This document shows, one piece after another, positions 46,602 through 54,719 of a stretch of 64,000 nt of DNA. This stretch comes from PGYR01 sp046290495 (lineage in GTDB: Bacteria > Bacteroidota > Ignavibacteria > Kapaibacteriales > UBA2268). Each line of letters starts with the position of its first letter. The first letter of the stretch is position 1. The stretch is from the NCBI GenBank assembly GCA_046290495.1, contig JBKAGT010000005.1, positions 186,001 through 250,000 of the forward strand. Reading direction: 5' to 3'. The notes below the pieces were generated by a model, which searched no databases, had not been told where the DNA came from, and saw only the letters and a list, made by a program, of their open reading frames with translations. Made by a program: the position numbers and the translations under genes.

Positions 46602-47523
46602 ATGATCTTGGGTGGAAATTTCTATAAACTTCTTTTATGAATTCTTTGTCTATATGAGTATATATTTGAGTTGTTGAAATATCAGAATGACCTAACATTT
46701 CTTGAACTGCTCGCAAATCAGCTCCTCCTTCGAGCAAATGTGTTGCAAATGAATGTCTGAATGTGTGAGGGTGTACATCTTTATTTATATTTGCATAAGT
46801 AACATATTTATCAATTATCTTCCATAACCCCATTCTACTTAGTGAATTACCTCTTGAGTTTAAAAAAAGGAATTCATTTTCTGTATTATTATTTAATAAA
46901 GTGGGTCGTGATTCACTTGTATAAATATTGATATTTTTCAAAGCTTCTTTACCTATTGGGACTAATCTTTCTTTTGAGCCTTTTCCAAATATTCTAATAA
47001 TTCCTTCATCGAAATAAATATCTCTTTCCTTTAACGTTAAAAGCTCTGAAACTCTCAAACCAGATGAGTATAAGGTTGAAATCATTGCAATATCACGCTT
47101 ACCCAAACTTGTGTAAATATCAATCGAGCTAAGAATTTGATCTATTTCATGAACAGTTAATACCTCAGGTATTGAGCGTTTAGATTTGGGGAGATCTATT
47201 CGTTCAGTATGATTACTATCAATAATTGACTTGTAGCTTAAATATTTAAAATACTCTCTAATAGAAGATAGGTATCTGGTTCTAGTCGAGTTGCTAAGTC
47301 CTATTTCAAATAGTTCATTAAAAAATGATTCAAATATCTTTAAATCAATATTATTATAGTTAGTTATATTATTAACATTTAAATAATTAATAAACTTTTC
47401 AATATCATTCCTATAAGAAGCTATCGTATTTTCAGAAAGGCCTTTTTCTAACTGACAATAATAAAGATAATTCTTAACATGCTTAGTTAATGATAGTGGG
47501 AGGTTATTTCTCACTGATTCCAT
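46600..47523 (-). CDS. xerD: Tyrosine recombinase XerD-like, 307 aa
   Basis: This site-specific recombinase probably resolves chromosome dimers at dif. The N-terminal SAM-like domain (about 12-100) precedes a catalytic domain with the pentad R157 (SSGLRVSELL), a Lys in GKGSKER (181/184), H253 and R256 (HPHTFRHSFATH), H279 (LGH) and the nucleophile Y288 (QIYTH). Length matches XerC/XerD. It is chromosomal in context (no integration signs), overlapping the preceding HD-phosphohydrolase gene by 20 bases. XerC versus XerD is not decided by sequence alone. Confidence 0.9.
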   Translation of the reverse strand: MESVRNNLPLSLTKHVKNYLYYCQLEKGLSENTIASYRNDIEKFINYLNVNNITNYNNIDLKIFESFFNELFEIGLSNSTRTRYLSSIREYFKYLSYKSIIDSNHTERIDLPKSKRSIPEVLTVHEIDQILSSIDIYTSLGKRDIAMISTLYSSGLRVSELLTLKERDIYFDEGIIRIFGKGSKERLVPIGKEALKNINIYTSESRPTLLNNNTENEFLFLNSRGNSLSRMGLWKIIDKYVTYANINKDVHPHTFRHSFATHLLEGGADLRAVQEMLGHSDISTTQIYTHIDKEFIKEVYRNFHPRS

Positions 47524-49702
47524 AATCTGAGTTTATTGCTTTAGGTGGTTCTTTGTACTGTATCCTCTTGTGGCCCATTCCAATAAGATTTTTGACAATG
47601 TTGAATTTAATAATTTGGAGTTCTTTTACAGATATTCCGGATTCATCAAATTGTCCATCAGATATTCTGTCCATAATAATTTTCTGAAGAATCTCATCAA
47701 GCTCATCACTTGTGAAATTTTTAATATGTGAAATAGCTTCTGCCGTGTCACAAACCATAATTAATGCAGCTTCTCTTGATTTTGGTTTTGGGCCAGGGTA
47801 TCTAAAATCATCTATATTCACTTCATCATTATCTGAGGCTTTCTCTAAAGCTTTATTATAAAAATATTGTACTAATGTTGTGCCATGATGCATCCGAATT
47901 ACATCAATCATTCTGTTGGGAAGTTTGTATTTTGTAGCTAATTCTACTCCATAATTCACATGATCTATTATTATTTTTGCACTTTTTTTAGGAGATAATC
48001 TGTCATGTTTATTTGATATATCAATTTGATTTTCTACAAAGTATTCAGGTTTTTTCATTTTCCCTATATCGTGAAACAGACTACTTACGCGACAATAAAC
48101 TGGGTTTGCTCCTATTGCAATAGCAGCCCTTTCTGCCAACATAGCAACATTAAGACTGTGCTGATATGTGCCAGGAGCTATATCGCTCATTTTCTGTAGT
48201 AACTCATGGTCCAAATTATCATATTCTTTCAGTTGCAAATCTGTAGAAAAGTTTGAAAATCTTTCTAATATAAATATACTACCGTAAGTTATAAGTGGTG
48301 ATAATATTGAATTTGCCGATACAATTATAGAATTATTAAGCAGATCTTGAATGTTCGAAGATCTTTCTAGATAAAAAATTAGTATAGGTATAATATAGCC
48401 AATAAAAATAAAAAATATTGACTTAAACATTTGGGTTCTGTTCTGTATATCTCTAACTGTATATGAAGCTACAGCTCCAGCAAATAGATGTATAAATGCT
48501 GTTTGATAATCATTTCCCCTAACTCCAGCCACAAGTAAAGCTAATACAACAGTGAAATAAAATGCTGTTCTGGAATCGAATATTATAGCGACCATCATAG
48601 AAAATGCTGGAATAAAAATTAGATATTCTAGTCTAAATCCGATAGATATCTCTAAAGACAACCAAGTTAACAAAGCAGTTATAACAAATAAAATACAAAG
48701 AATAATCAATTGGAAATTGTCACTAAATATCCTTTTTCTAATATTATACAAGTAAAATACTAAAAGAGAAAGTACCAATCCTGCATGACCAAAACTGCTT
48801 AGTAAAATAAAATAGATATTAGCTTTATTATCATTTGCCTCTAAAGAGCTAAAATAAGAATTTAATAATCTAACTTGTTTTTCTGTCAATCTGTCATTTT
48901 TCTCTACTAAAGTAGTACCTTTTTTTATAATTTCTTCATTAGTAGCTACATTAGACGCAGCTAATTTTCTTCTTTGATTAGTAAGGTTGCTTGAAAAAAT
49001 TAAATTTGGTTGGATGACATTAACAATTTGTTGCTCAATTTCATTTAAGATAGATTGATTAATATTATCATCAAGGACTGAAGAGATAGTATTTTCAGCA
49101 ACTTCTAAATCAAACAAATTGTCTAAATTTAAAACTGTTTGTTCGTTCTTATTATTAACTACTATAATAGAGTTTGTAAGTATATCCGATTTTTCTTTAT
49201 CAATTATTCCTTTTTCATAAATACTCTTAAGAATATTATTAACGTTATTTCGTATTCTCTTGAAATTCTTAGAATACTCTTTTTTTACTGATTCATCAAT
49301 ACTGAAATTCTTGTAAATGTAAGAAGTATCTAGAATATTTGATATATCTGATTTAATATTATCGAATACATTAGGGTTTACTTTAAAGTTTTGCATCACA
49401 GAGGATTGAGCACTATTAACTTCTGAGTTATATTGCGCTACTTTCTTTTTTAAAGGAAACGTTCTTTCTGCTACTAGTGATTTATTATTCCACAATTGTC
49501 CTTCTGTTACATTTTTACCTAACCCTTTGTATAGTTCAGTATCTAGATGATAAGTAAAGAATACAGTTGAAATAATCAATGTTGCTAATAGTATAATATA
49601 TCTTATGAGCTTCGATTTGCGCAAATAAGTATCATTTTCTGATGATCTGAATGCATCTTGAATATTCAGTTTGTCGTACAAAGTTTGATTTTGATAACTC
49701 AT
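47504..49702 (-). CDS. pgpH: 7TM receptor with HD phosphohydrolase domain (PgpH-like), 732 aa
   Basis: One membrane helix (33-50) is followed by a large extracytoplasmic 7TMR-HDED domain (about 55-290), seven membrane helices (about 297-482) and a cytoplasmic HD domain with YQHSLNVA (H515), SSLFHDIGK (H544, D545) and further metal-binding His (IRMHHG). This is the PgpH architecture; characterised PgpH enzymes degrade cyclic di-AMP to pApA. No diadenylate cyclase is in the window. Upstream of and overlapping xerD by 20 bases; divergent from tgt across 100 bp. Confidence 0.9.
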   Translation of the reverse strand: MSYQNQTLYDKLNIQDAFRSSENDTYLRKSKLIRYIILLATLIISTVFFTYHLDTELYKGLGKNVTEGQLWNNKSLVAERTFPLKKKVAQYNSEVNSAQSSVMQNFKVNPNVFDNIKSDISNILDTSYIYKNFSIDESVKKEYSKNFKRIRNNVNNILKSIYEKGIIDKEKSDILTNSIIVVNNKNEQTVLNLDNLFDLEVAENTISSVLDDNINQSILNEIEQQIVNVIQPNLIFSSNLTNQRRKLAASNVATNEEIIKKGTTLVEKNDRLTEKQVRLLNSYFSSLEANDNKANIYFILLSSFGHAGLVLSLLVFYLYNIRKRIFSDNFQLIILCILFVITALLTWLSLEISIGFRLEYLIFIPAFSMMVAIIFDSRTAFYFTVVLALLVAGVRGNDYQTAFIHLFAGAVASYTVRDIQNRTQMFKSIFFIFIGYIIPILIFYLERSSNIQDLLNNSIIVSANSILSPLITYGSIFILERFSNFSTDLQLKEYDNLDHELLQKMSDIAPGTYQHSLNVAMLAERAAIAIGANPVYCRVSSLFHDIGKMKKPEYFVENQIDISNKHDRLSPKKSAKIIIDHVNYGVELATKYKLPNRMIDVIRMHHGTTLVQYFYNKALEKASDNDEVNIDDFRYPGPKPKSREAALIMVCDTAEAISHIKNFTSDELDEILQKIIMDRISDGQFDESGISVKELQIIKFNIVKNLIGMGHKRIQYKEPPKAINSDYGISEK

Positions 49703-49802
49703 AAATCTAATAGTTTAAATGTCAAATTGAGTTTAATAATTTACAAAAAAAAGTATTTATATTATTAGTTTGTTCTTTTAAAAATAACATAATAAAACAA
49801 AA

Positions 49803-50924
49803 TTGTTCGAATTAATAAAAGAAGATAAAAATTCAAAAGCCAGATTAGGAAAAATAACAACTGATCATTCAACAATTGAGACTCCAGTTTTTATGCCTGT
49901 GGGAACTGCAGCAACAGTAAAAGCAGTAGAACAAAGAGTCCTTAAGGAAGAATTTGATTATAAGATAATACTAGGAAATACATACCATCTATATCTACGA
50001 CCAGGTACAGACGTCATGGATAGATATGGAGGCTTACACAAATTTATGAATTGGGATAGGTCAATTCTTACTGATAGTGGAGGTTTTCAAGTATTTTCCT
50101 TGCAAGATATTAGAAAAATTTCACAAGACGGTGTCGAGTTCAAATCACACATAGATGGATCAAAGCATTATTTTACTCCTGACAAAGTTATAGAAATTCA
50201 AAAATCACTCGGCTCAGATATATGCATGGTTTTAGATGAATGTGTTGAATATCCTGCTAAGCGAAATTATGTAAAAGATTCGATGGAGCTATCATTGAAA
50301 TGGGCTTTAGAATCAAAAAAATCTTTTCAAAGTCAGAGCCAAAGATATAATCATAAGCAGTTTTTATTTGGGATAGGTCAAGGTGGAATGGAGAATGATC
50401 TAAGAATTGAGTACTGTAAAAGAATGTCAGATATGGATTTTGATGGAAATGCTATCGGTGGATTGAGTGTAGGTGAAGAAGCAAAAATAATGTATGAGAT
50501 GACAGATATATGTACTGATAATTTACCCAAAGAAAAACCTAGATACTTGATGGGTGTAGGTAAACCTGAAAATATACTCGAATGTATAGATAGAGGTATC
50601 GATATGTTTGACTGTGTTTTACCTACTAGAAATGCACGTAATGGTCAGCTATTTACAACCAAAGGGGTAGTGAACATAAGGAATGCTAAGTATGAAGGGT
50701 TGGATGAGCCTATTGACTGTGGTTTAGATGCCCATGTAAGTAATACATATTCTAAGGGTTACTTAAGGCACTTGATAAAAACAAATGAAATACTTGGTAA
50801 TATAATAGCTTCTCAGCATAATTTAGCATTTTTTAAATGGTTAATAAAAAGATCAAAAGAAGAAATAAAGCTAGACAATTTTAGTAATTGGAAGAATAAT
50901 TTTATTAATAATTACTATAGTTAA
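49803..50924 (+). CDS. tgt: Queuine tRNA-ribosyltransferase with lost zinc cysteines, 373 aa
   Basis: It exchanges guanine-34 for preQ1 in tRNAs with GUN anticodons. Conserved blocks are LGNTYHLYLRPG, DSGGFQVFSL, the recognition GIGQGG and FDCVLPTRNARNG with the nucleophile Asp. In the usual zinc site C-x-C-x2-C just before AYLRHL, this protein has L, A and S at the three positions (GLDAHVSNTYSKGYLRHL); only the His remains. Length is typical (about 375). I recall similar substitutions in other Bacteroidota Tgts. The start is TTG 49803. Followed by a candidate terminator and yajC. Confidence 0.92.
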   Translation: MFELIKEDKNSKARLGKITTDHSTIETPVFMPVGTAATVKAVEQRVLKEEFDYKIILGNTYHLYLRPGTDVMDRYGGLHKFMNWDRSILTDSGGFQVFSLQDIRKISQDGVEFKSHIDGSKHYFTPDKVIEIQKSLGSDICMVLDECVEYPAKRNYVKDSMELSLKWALESKKSFQSQSQRYNHKQFLFGIGQGGMENDLRIEYCKRMSDMDFDGNAIGGLSVGEEAKIMYEMTDICTDNLPKEKPRYLMGVGKPENILECIDRGIDMFDCVLPTRNARNGQLFTTKGVVNIRNAKYEGLDEPIDCGLDAHVSNTYSKGYLRHLIKTNEILGNIIASQHNLAFFKWLIKRSKEEIKLDNFSNWKNNFINNYYS

Positions 50925-50953
50925 AACGAAAATGTTAATTTTGTTTTTATTTT
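50923..50953 (+). terminator. Probable terminator after tgt
   Basis: AAAACgAAAAT (50923-50933) pairs with ATTTTGTTTT (50938-50947) with one bulged G and a 4-base loop, followed by a T-rich tail. It starts within the tgt stop codon. Low stem GC makes it less certain than the other terminators listed. Confidence 0.45.
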
Positions 50954-50974
50954 AAATATGAAAGGAATAATAAT

Positions 50975-51277
50975 ATGATATCAACTTTAATAGCAGCAGC
51001 CCCAAATCAAGGTGGAGGTGGCGGAAGCATGTGGTCTATGCTTATATTTTTTGGTGCTATGTTTGCCATTATGTATTTTCTTATGATTAGACCTCAAAAG
51101 AAAAAGCAACAAGAACATAAAGAAATGATTGATGCAATTAAGAAAGGTGATAAAGTAGTAACTTCAACAGGAATACACGGAACAGTATCTGAAGTCAATG
51201 AAGATACTTTTTTAGTCCAAATAGCAGATAATGTAAAAGTCAAGTTTGAAAAAGCTGCTGTGTCTTCTAAAAAATAA
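50975..51277 (+). CDS. yajC: Preprotein translocase subunit YajC, 100 aa
   Basis: A short N-terminus, a single membrane helix (about 20-37, SMLIFFGAMFAIMYFLMI) and the cytoplasmic block RPQKKKQQEHKEMI ... GDKVVTSTGIHGTV are the YajC signature. It accompanies SecDF-YidC in protein export. tgt-yajC adjacency is conserved in many bacteria; secDF does not follow here. A strong terminator lies 23 bp after the stop. Confidence 0.93.
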   Translation: MISTLIAAAPNQGGGGGSMWSMLIFFGAMFAIMYFLMIRPQKKKQQEHKEMIDAIKKGDKVVTSTGIHGTVSEVNEDTFLVQIADNVKVKFEKAAVSSKK

Positions 51278-51300
51278 ATAATAAACAATTTTTTAAAATG

Positions 51301-51336
51301 TCTTTCATCTATACAATATTAGATGAAAGATTTTTT
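51301..51336 (+). terminator. Rho-independent terminator after yajC
   Basis: TCTTTCATCTA (51301-51311) and TAGATGAAAGA (51320-51330) form a perfect 11-bp stem with an 8-base loop, followed by six T residues. It separates yajC from ribBA, whose ATG lies 24 bases further on. Confidence 0.88.
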
Positions 51337-51359
51337 ATATTATAATTTACTGAGTAAAA

Positions 51360-52556
51360 ATGGATACTATTGAAAGCGCATTAAAGGATCTAGCAGCTGG
51401 AAAAATGATAGTTGTTATGGATGATGAGGATAGGGAAAATGAAGGTGACTTGATATGCTCAGCTGAGCTATGTACACCAGAAATGGTTAACTTTATGTCA
51501 AGTCAAGGTAAAGGTCTCATTTGTGTATCTATAACTCCAGAAAGAGCTAAAGAACTAGAGTTAGAAGTTATGGTAAAAGATAATTCTGCCTTACACGAAA
51601 CGAAATTTACTGTTTCTGTTGATTATGTTCATAATACATCTACTGGAATTTCAGCAGAAGATAGAGCATTTACTATTAGAGCTTTAGCTAATAAAGATAC
51701 TAAACCTTCTGATTTAGGAAGACCAGGTCATATTTTTCCATTGATTTCACAACCCGGCGGAGTATTAAGAAGAGCAGGTCATACGGAAGCTACTGTTGAT
51801 TTGATGAGATTAGCTGGATTAAAACCAGTTGGTGTATTGTGCGAGGTCATAAATGAAGATGGTACCATGGCTAGAAAGCCTGATTTAGAAGTCTTTGCCA
51901 AAAAACATAACTTAAAAATTATTACTGTTAAGGATTTAATTGCATACAGATTTCAAAAAGATTCATTGGTTAAAGATATTGCGACCGCTAAAATTCCCTC
52001 AGAGTTTGGTGATTTTAAAATTCACGTCTACGAAAATTTATCAGATGGTAAAGAACATTTAGCTATTGTAAAAGGCGAATGGAATGATGATGAAGCAGTA
52101 CCAGTGAGAGTTCATTCGGAATGTATTACAGGTGATGTTTTTGGCTCTTACCGCTGTGACTGTGGTCCTCAACTCGAACAATCTTTGAGAAATATTGAAG
52201 AACATGGAAAAGGAGTTGTAGTTTACATGAGGCAAGAGGGTAGAGGTATTGGTTTAATAAACAAAATCAAGGCTTATGCTTTACAAGAAGAGGGAATGGA
52301 TACTGTAGAAGCAAATGAACATTTGGGATTCAAACCAGATGCTAGAGATTATGGAATCGGTGCTCAAATACTTTATTCTCTAGGTGTTAGAAAGATGATA
52401 CTTATGACTAATAATCCTAAGAAGAGAGTTGGATTAAAGAGTTATGGGTTAGAAATCGTTGACACAATGCCTATCGAGATAGATGCAAATGAACACAATA
52501 AGAATTACTTAAAAACAAAAAAAGATAAGCTTGGGCATATGCTCAAAAACATGTAA
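51360..52556 (+). CDS. ribBA: Bifunctional DHBP synthase / GTP cyclohydrolase II, 398 aa
   Basis: It supplies both branches of riboflavin synthesis. The RibB half (1-200) has DDEDRENEGDL and HTEATVDLMRLAGLKP. The RibA half has the zinc site SECITGDVFGSYRCDCGPQ and the catalytic RQEGRGIGLINKIKAY, then YGIGAQIL. Both halves are complete at the usual length. No FMN riboswitch is apparent between the upstream terminator and the ATG (23 bp). greA follows after 14 bp. Confidence 0.95.
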   Translation: MDTIESALKDLAAGKMIVVMDDEDRENEGDLICSAELCTPEMVNFMSSQGKGLICVSITPERAKELELEVMVKDNSALHETKFTVSVDYVHNTSTGISAEDRAFTIRALANKDTKPSDLGRPGHIFPLISQPGGVLRRAGHTEATVDLMRLAGLKPVGVLCEVINEDGTMARKPDLEVFAKKHNLKIITVKDLIAYRFQKDSLVKDIATAKIPSEFGDFKIHVYENLSDGKEHLAIVKGEWNDDEAVPVRVHSECITGDVFGSYRCDCGPQLEQSLRNIEEHGKGVVVYMRQEGRGIGLINKIKAYALQEEGMDTVEANEHLGFKPDARDYGIGAQILYSLGVRKMILMTNNPKKRVGLKSYGLEIVDTMPIEIDANEHNKNYLKTKKDKLGHMLKNM

Positions 52557-52570
52557 TAGAGAGGATTATT

Positions 52571-53050
52571 ATGTCAGATAAAAATTATATGACAAAAGAG
52601 AAATACAAGGAACTAGAAGACCAGTTGAAAGAGATGCAAACTAAGGGCAGAAAGGAGATAGCTCAGAAGATTGCAGATGCAAGATCACATGGTGATCTAT
52701 CTGAAAATGCCGATTATGATGCAGCAAAGGAAGAACAAGGTTTGTTTGAAATGAAAATTGCAAAACTTAGTCAAATGCTATCTAACGCGGAGATTATTGA
52801 TCCTTCTGAATTTCCAGACGACAAAGTTTATATTTTATCAAATGTAGAAGTACTAAATAAGAAATTCAATAAAAAAATGACTCTTCAGTTGGTAAGCGCT
52901 GCAGAGGCTGATTACGAAAAGAATAAAATATCAATTACTTCTCCTTTGGGTAAAGCACTTATGGGTAAAGAAATTGGAGATATTGCTGAAATGAATGCAC
53001 CAGCCGGAAAAATCCAATATGAGATACTAAACATCTCAAAACCAGTTTAA
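52571..53050 (+). CDS. greA: Transcription elongation factor GreA, 159 aa
   Basis: It rescues backtracked RNA polymerase by stimulating transcript cleavage. The N-terminal coiled coil (MTKEKYKELEDQL ... ARSHGDLSENADYDAAKEEQ) carries the acidic tip residues of the D-L-S-E-N-A-D-Y motif; the C-terminal FKBP-like domain ends SPLGKALMGKEIGDIAEM. GAGAGGA precedes the ATG. Cotranscribed with ribBA. Confidence 0.95.
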   Translation: MSDKNYMTKEKYKELEDQLKEMQTKGRKEIAQKIADARSHGDLSENADYDAAKEEQGLFEMKIAKLSQMLSNAEIIDPSEFPDDKVYILSNVEVLNKKFNKKMTLQLVSAAEADYEKNKISITSPLGKALMGKEIGDIAEMNAPAGKIQYEILNISKPV

Positions 53051-53083
53051 TTTATTAAAAAATTAAACTTTTATTTTTTTTTT
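53044..53083 (+). terminator. Terminator after greA
   Basis: AGTTTAATTT (53044-53053) and AAATTAAACT (53060-53069) form a perfect 10-bp AT-rich stem including the greA stop, followed by a long T-rich tract (53069-53083). Confidence 0.7.
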
Positions 53084-53124
53084 GTGTCTAATTAGTATAT
53101 TTATAATTAATTAAATGATACTTC

Positions 53125-53706
53125 ATGGAATTAACTAAATTGTTATACGATACAGATGCAGAAATAATAGAAGAATACTGCAATTCTATGAGCAATAGAG
53201 CTGCTAATGCTTTTGTAAGAAAGTACAGCTCTTTTGTTTATTATACTGCTTTTAGATACCTAAAAAATGATGAAGATACAGAAGATATTACACAGGAAGT
53301 ATTTATTAAAGCTTTATCAAAATTACATACTTTCAACAGAAAAAGTAATATTAAAACTTGGCTATATAGTATAACAGTAAACCACTGCAAAAACTTTTTA
53401 AGAAAGAAGAAAGTAAAAAAATTCCTTAGATTAGATTCAGATGTAAATTATTATGAATTTGAAGACAAATTTAATTCAAATCCATATGAATTATTAGTTG
53501 AAGATGAAGAATCTAATTTGTTTATGAAACATATTGATAAACTTCCTGAAAAACAAAGAGAAGTTTTTGTATTGAGACATTTCGAAGAATTACCTTACAA
53601 AGAAATTGCAAAAATTACCGGCAAAAGTGAAGGTGGGTTGAAATCTAATTATTACCATGCAGTAAAGAAACTAAGTGAATCAATAAAAAGTGAGCGAGGA
53701 AAATGA
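53125..53706 (+). CDS. ECF-type RNA polymerase sigma factor, 193 aa
   Basis: Region 2 (DEDTEDITQEVFIKALSKL, NRKSNIKTWLYSITVNHCKN; about 25-95) and region 4 (LPEKQREVFVLRHFEELPYKEIAKITGKSEG; about 138-190) are joined by a short linker with no region 3, as in extracytoplasmic-function sigmas. The stop overlaps the next gene (ATGA), which encodes a membrane protein suited to being its anti-sigma factor. It likely directs an envelope-stress or similar regulon. Confidence 0.9.
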   Translation: MELTKLLYDTDAEIIEEYCNSMSNRAANAFVRKYSSFVYYTAFRYLKNDEDTEDITQEVFIKALSKLHTFNRKSNIKTWLYSITVNHCKNFLRKKKVKKFLRLDSDVNYYEFEDKFNSNPYELLVEDEESNLFMKHIDKLPEKQREVFVLRHFEELPYKEIAKITGKSEGGLKSNYYHAVKKLSESIKSERGK

Positions 53707-54281
53707 AAAATCTTACTGAAGAAGAAATGAGAGATTTACTTTCTGATTATGCTTTTGGTAAACTTTCTGACTATGAAACTTCTATATTTGAGAGTAATTT
53801 AAGCCGTTTCCCTGAAATGGAGAATGAAATAGTTGAGATAAAAAGTGTTTTCTCTAACTTAAAAAAAGAAAAGATTAAGGAAAGTTTAGATAACAGAACT
53901 GCTAACATTAGTTATAAAGTCAACCAAAAGAAATACTCTAAACAGAGAAACAGAAACCTTATATTCTCTGTTCTCAAATATTCAGTCCCTGTACTCCTTT
54001 TTGTTATTGGCTTTTTTGCAATTGAAGATTACAATATCAATCCAAAAAATACTAATCATACAACTAATACTCAATTACTTTCAGATTTAGACTTAACAAT
54101 TGCTTTAGGAGAAAGCAGTGAGTTAAAATCTAATAATATTGAAATGAAAAGTTTTAATTTTGATGATGGACTATTACTAACTCCTAGCGAGAGTATTAAA
54201 CCATCAGACATTGAAGAAATGAGTGAAAATGAGTTTAATGAATTATTAGATGAGCTTAGCAATGAAAAATTTGATATATAG
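53703..54281 (+). CDS. Putative membrane-bound anti-sigma factor, 192 aa
   Basis: A cytoplasmic N-terminal part of about 85 residues (LLSDYAFGKLSDYETSIFE ... resembling a zinc-less anti-sigma helical domain) is followed by one membrane helix (about 87-106) and an acidic periplasmic tail. No HxxxCxxC zinc motif is present. The call rests on this layout and on the 4-base overlap with the sigma factor gene. The tail (about 107-192) has no domain I recognise. A Spy-like periplasmic protein gene overlaps its end. Confidence 0.7.
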   Translation: MKNLTEEEMRDLLSDYAFGKLSDYETSIFESNLSRFPEMENEIVEIKSVFSNLKKEKIKESLDNRTANISYKVNQKKYSKQRNRNLIFSVLKYSVPVLLFVIGFFAIEDYNINPKNTNHTTNTQLLSDLDLTIALGESSELKSNNIEMKSFNFDDGLLLTPSESIKPSDIEEMSENEFNELLDELSNEKFDI

Positions 54282-54717
54282 TTTGTTACTTGTTTGTTTT
54301 GTAACACTATCATTAAGTGCAAACCCAATAAAATATGAAGAACGATTAAATACTTTGAAAAAAGTCAAGCTTCTCGAATTCATGGAACTTAGTGAAGAAA
54401 AAGGGAATAAGCTTCTTTCTATTTTAGACTCTTTTGATGAAAAAAAACATAGATTACATGAAAAATTGAAAGAATTAAGTATTAAGATTGAAGATTCTTT
54501 AGCTGAAATGAATGAAAATGAGTGTAAAGAAATAAATAATCAAATTGTAGCTATTCATGACAGTATAGCGAATGTAAATATTGAAAAATCTAATAAAATA
54601 AGAAAACTGCTTTCTGAAAAAGAGTTTACAAAATTTACATTATTTGAGTATAAATTTGTAAAAGAGCTTAGAAAACGCTTAATTAAAAGGAAATCTAGAA
54701 GAAGAAATAAAAATTAA
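54262..54717 (+). CDS. Small exported helical protein, Spy/CpxP-like, 151 aa
   Basis: A signal peptide (MKNLIYSLLLVCFVTLSLSA) precedes an entirely helical, highly charged mature protein (LLEFMELSEEKGNKLLSILD ... ending RLIKRKSRRRNKN). The pattern helix-LS-E-hinge-helix resembles the Spy/CpxP/LTxxQ group of periplasmic sensors or chaperones, often encoded beside ECF sigma/anti-sigma pairs in Bacteroidota. I use ATG 54262, not ATG 54250, because the signal peptide then begins properly; it still overlaps the anti-sigma gene by 20 bases. Only 2 bp separate it from comEC. Confidence 0.65.
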   Translation: MKNLIYSLLLVCFVTLSLSANPIKYEERLNTLKKVKLLEFMELSEEKGNKLLSILDSFDEKKHRLHEKLKELSIKIEDSLAEMNENECKEINNQIVAIHDSIANVNIEKSNKIRKLLSEKEFTKFTLFEYKFVKELRKRLIKRKSRRRNKN

Positions 54718-54719
54718 AC

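Noticed and set aside
46600..47523. Tyrosine recombinase as evidence of a mobile element
   Set aside because: Length and motifs are those of housekeeping XerC/XerD, neighbours are core genes, and there are no flanking repeats, tRNA or cargo genes.
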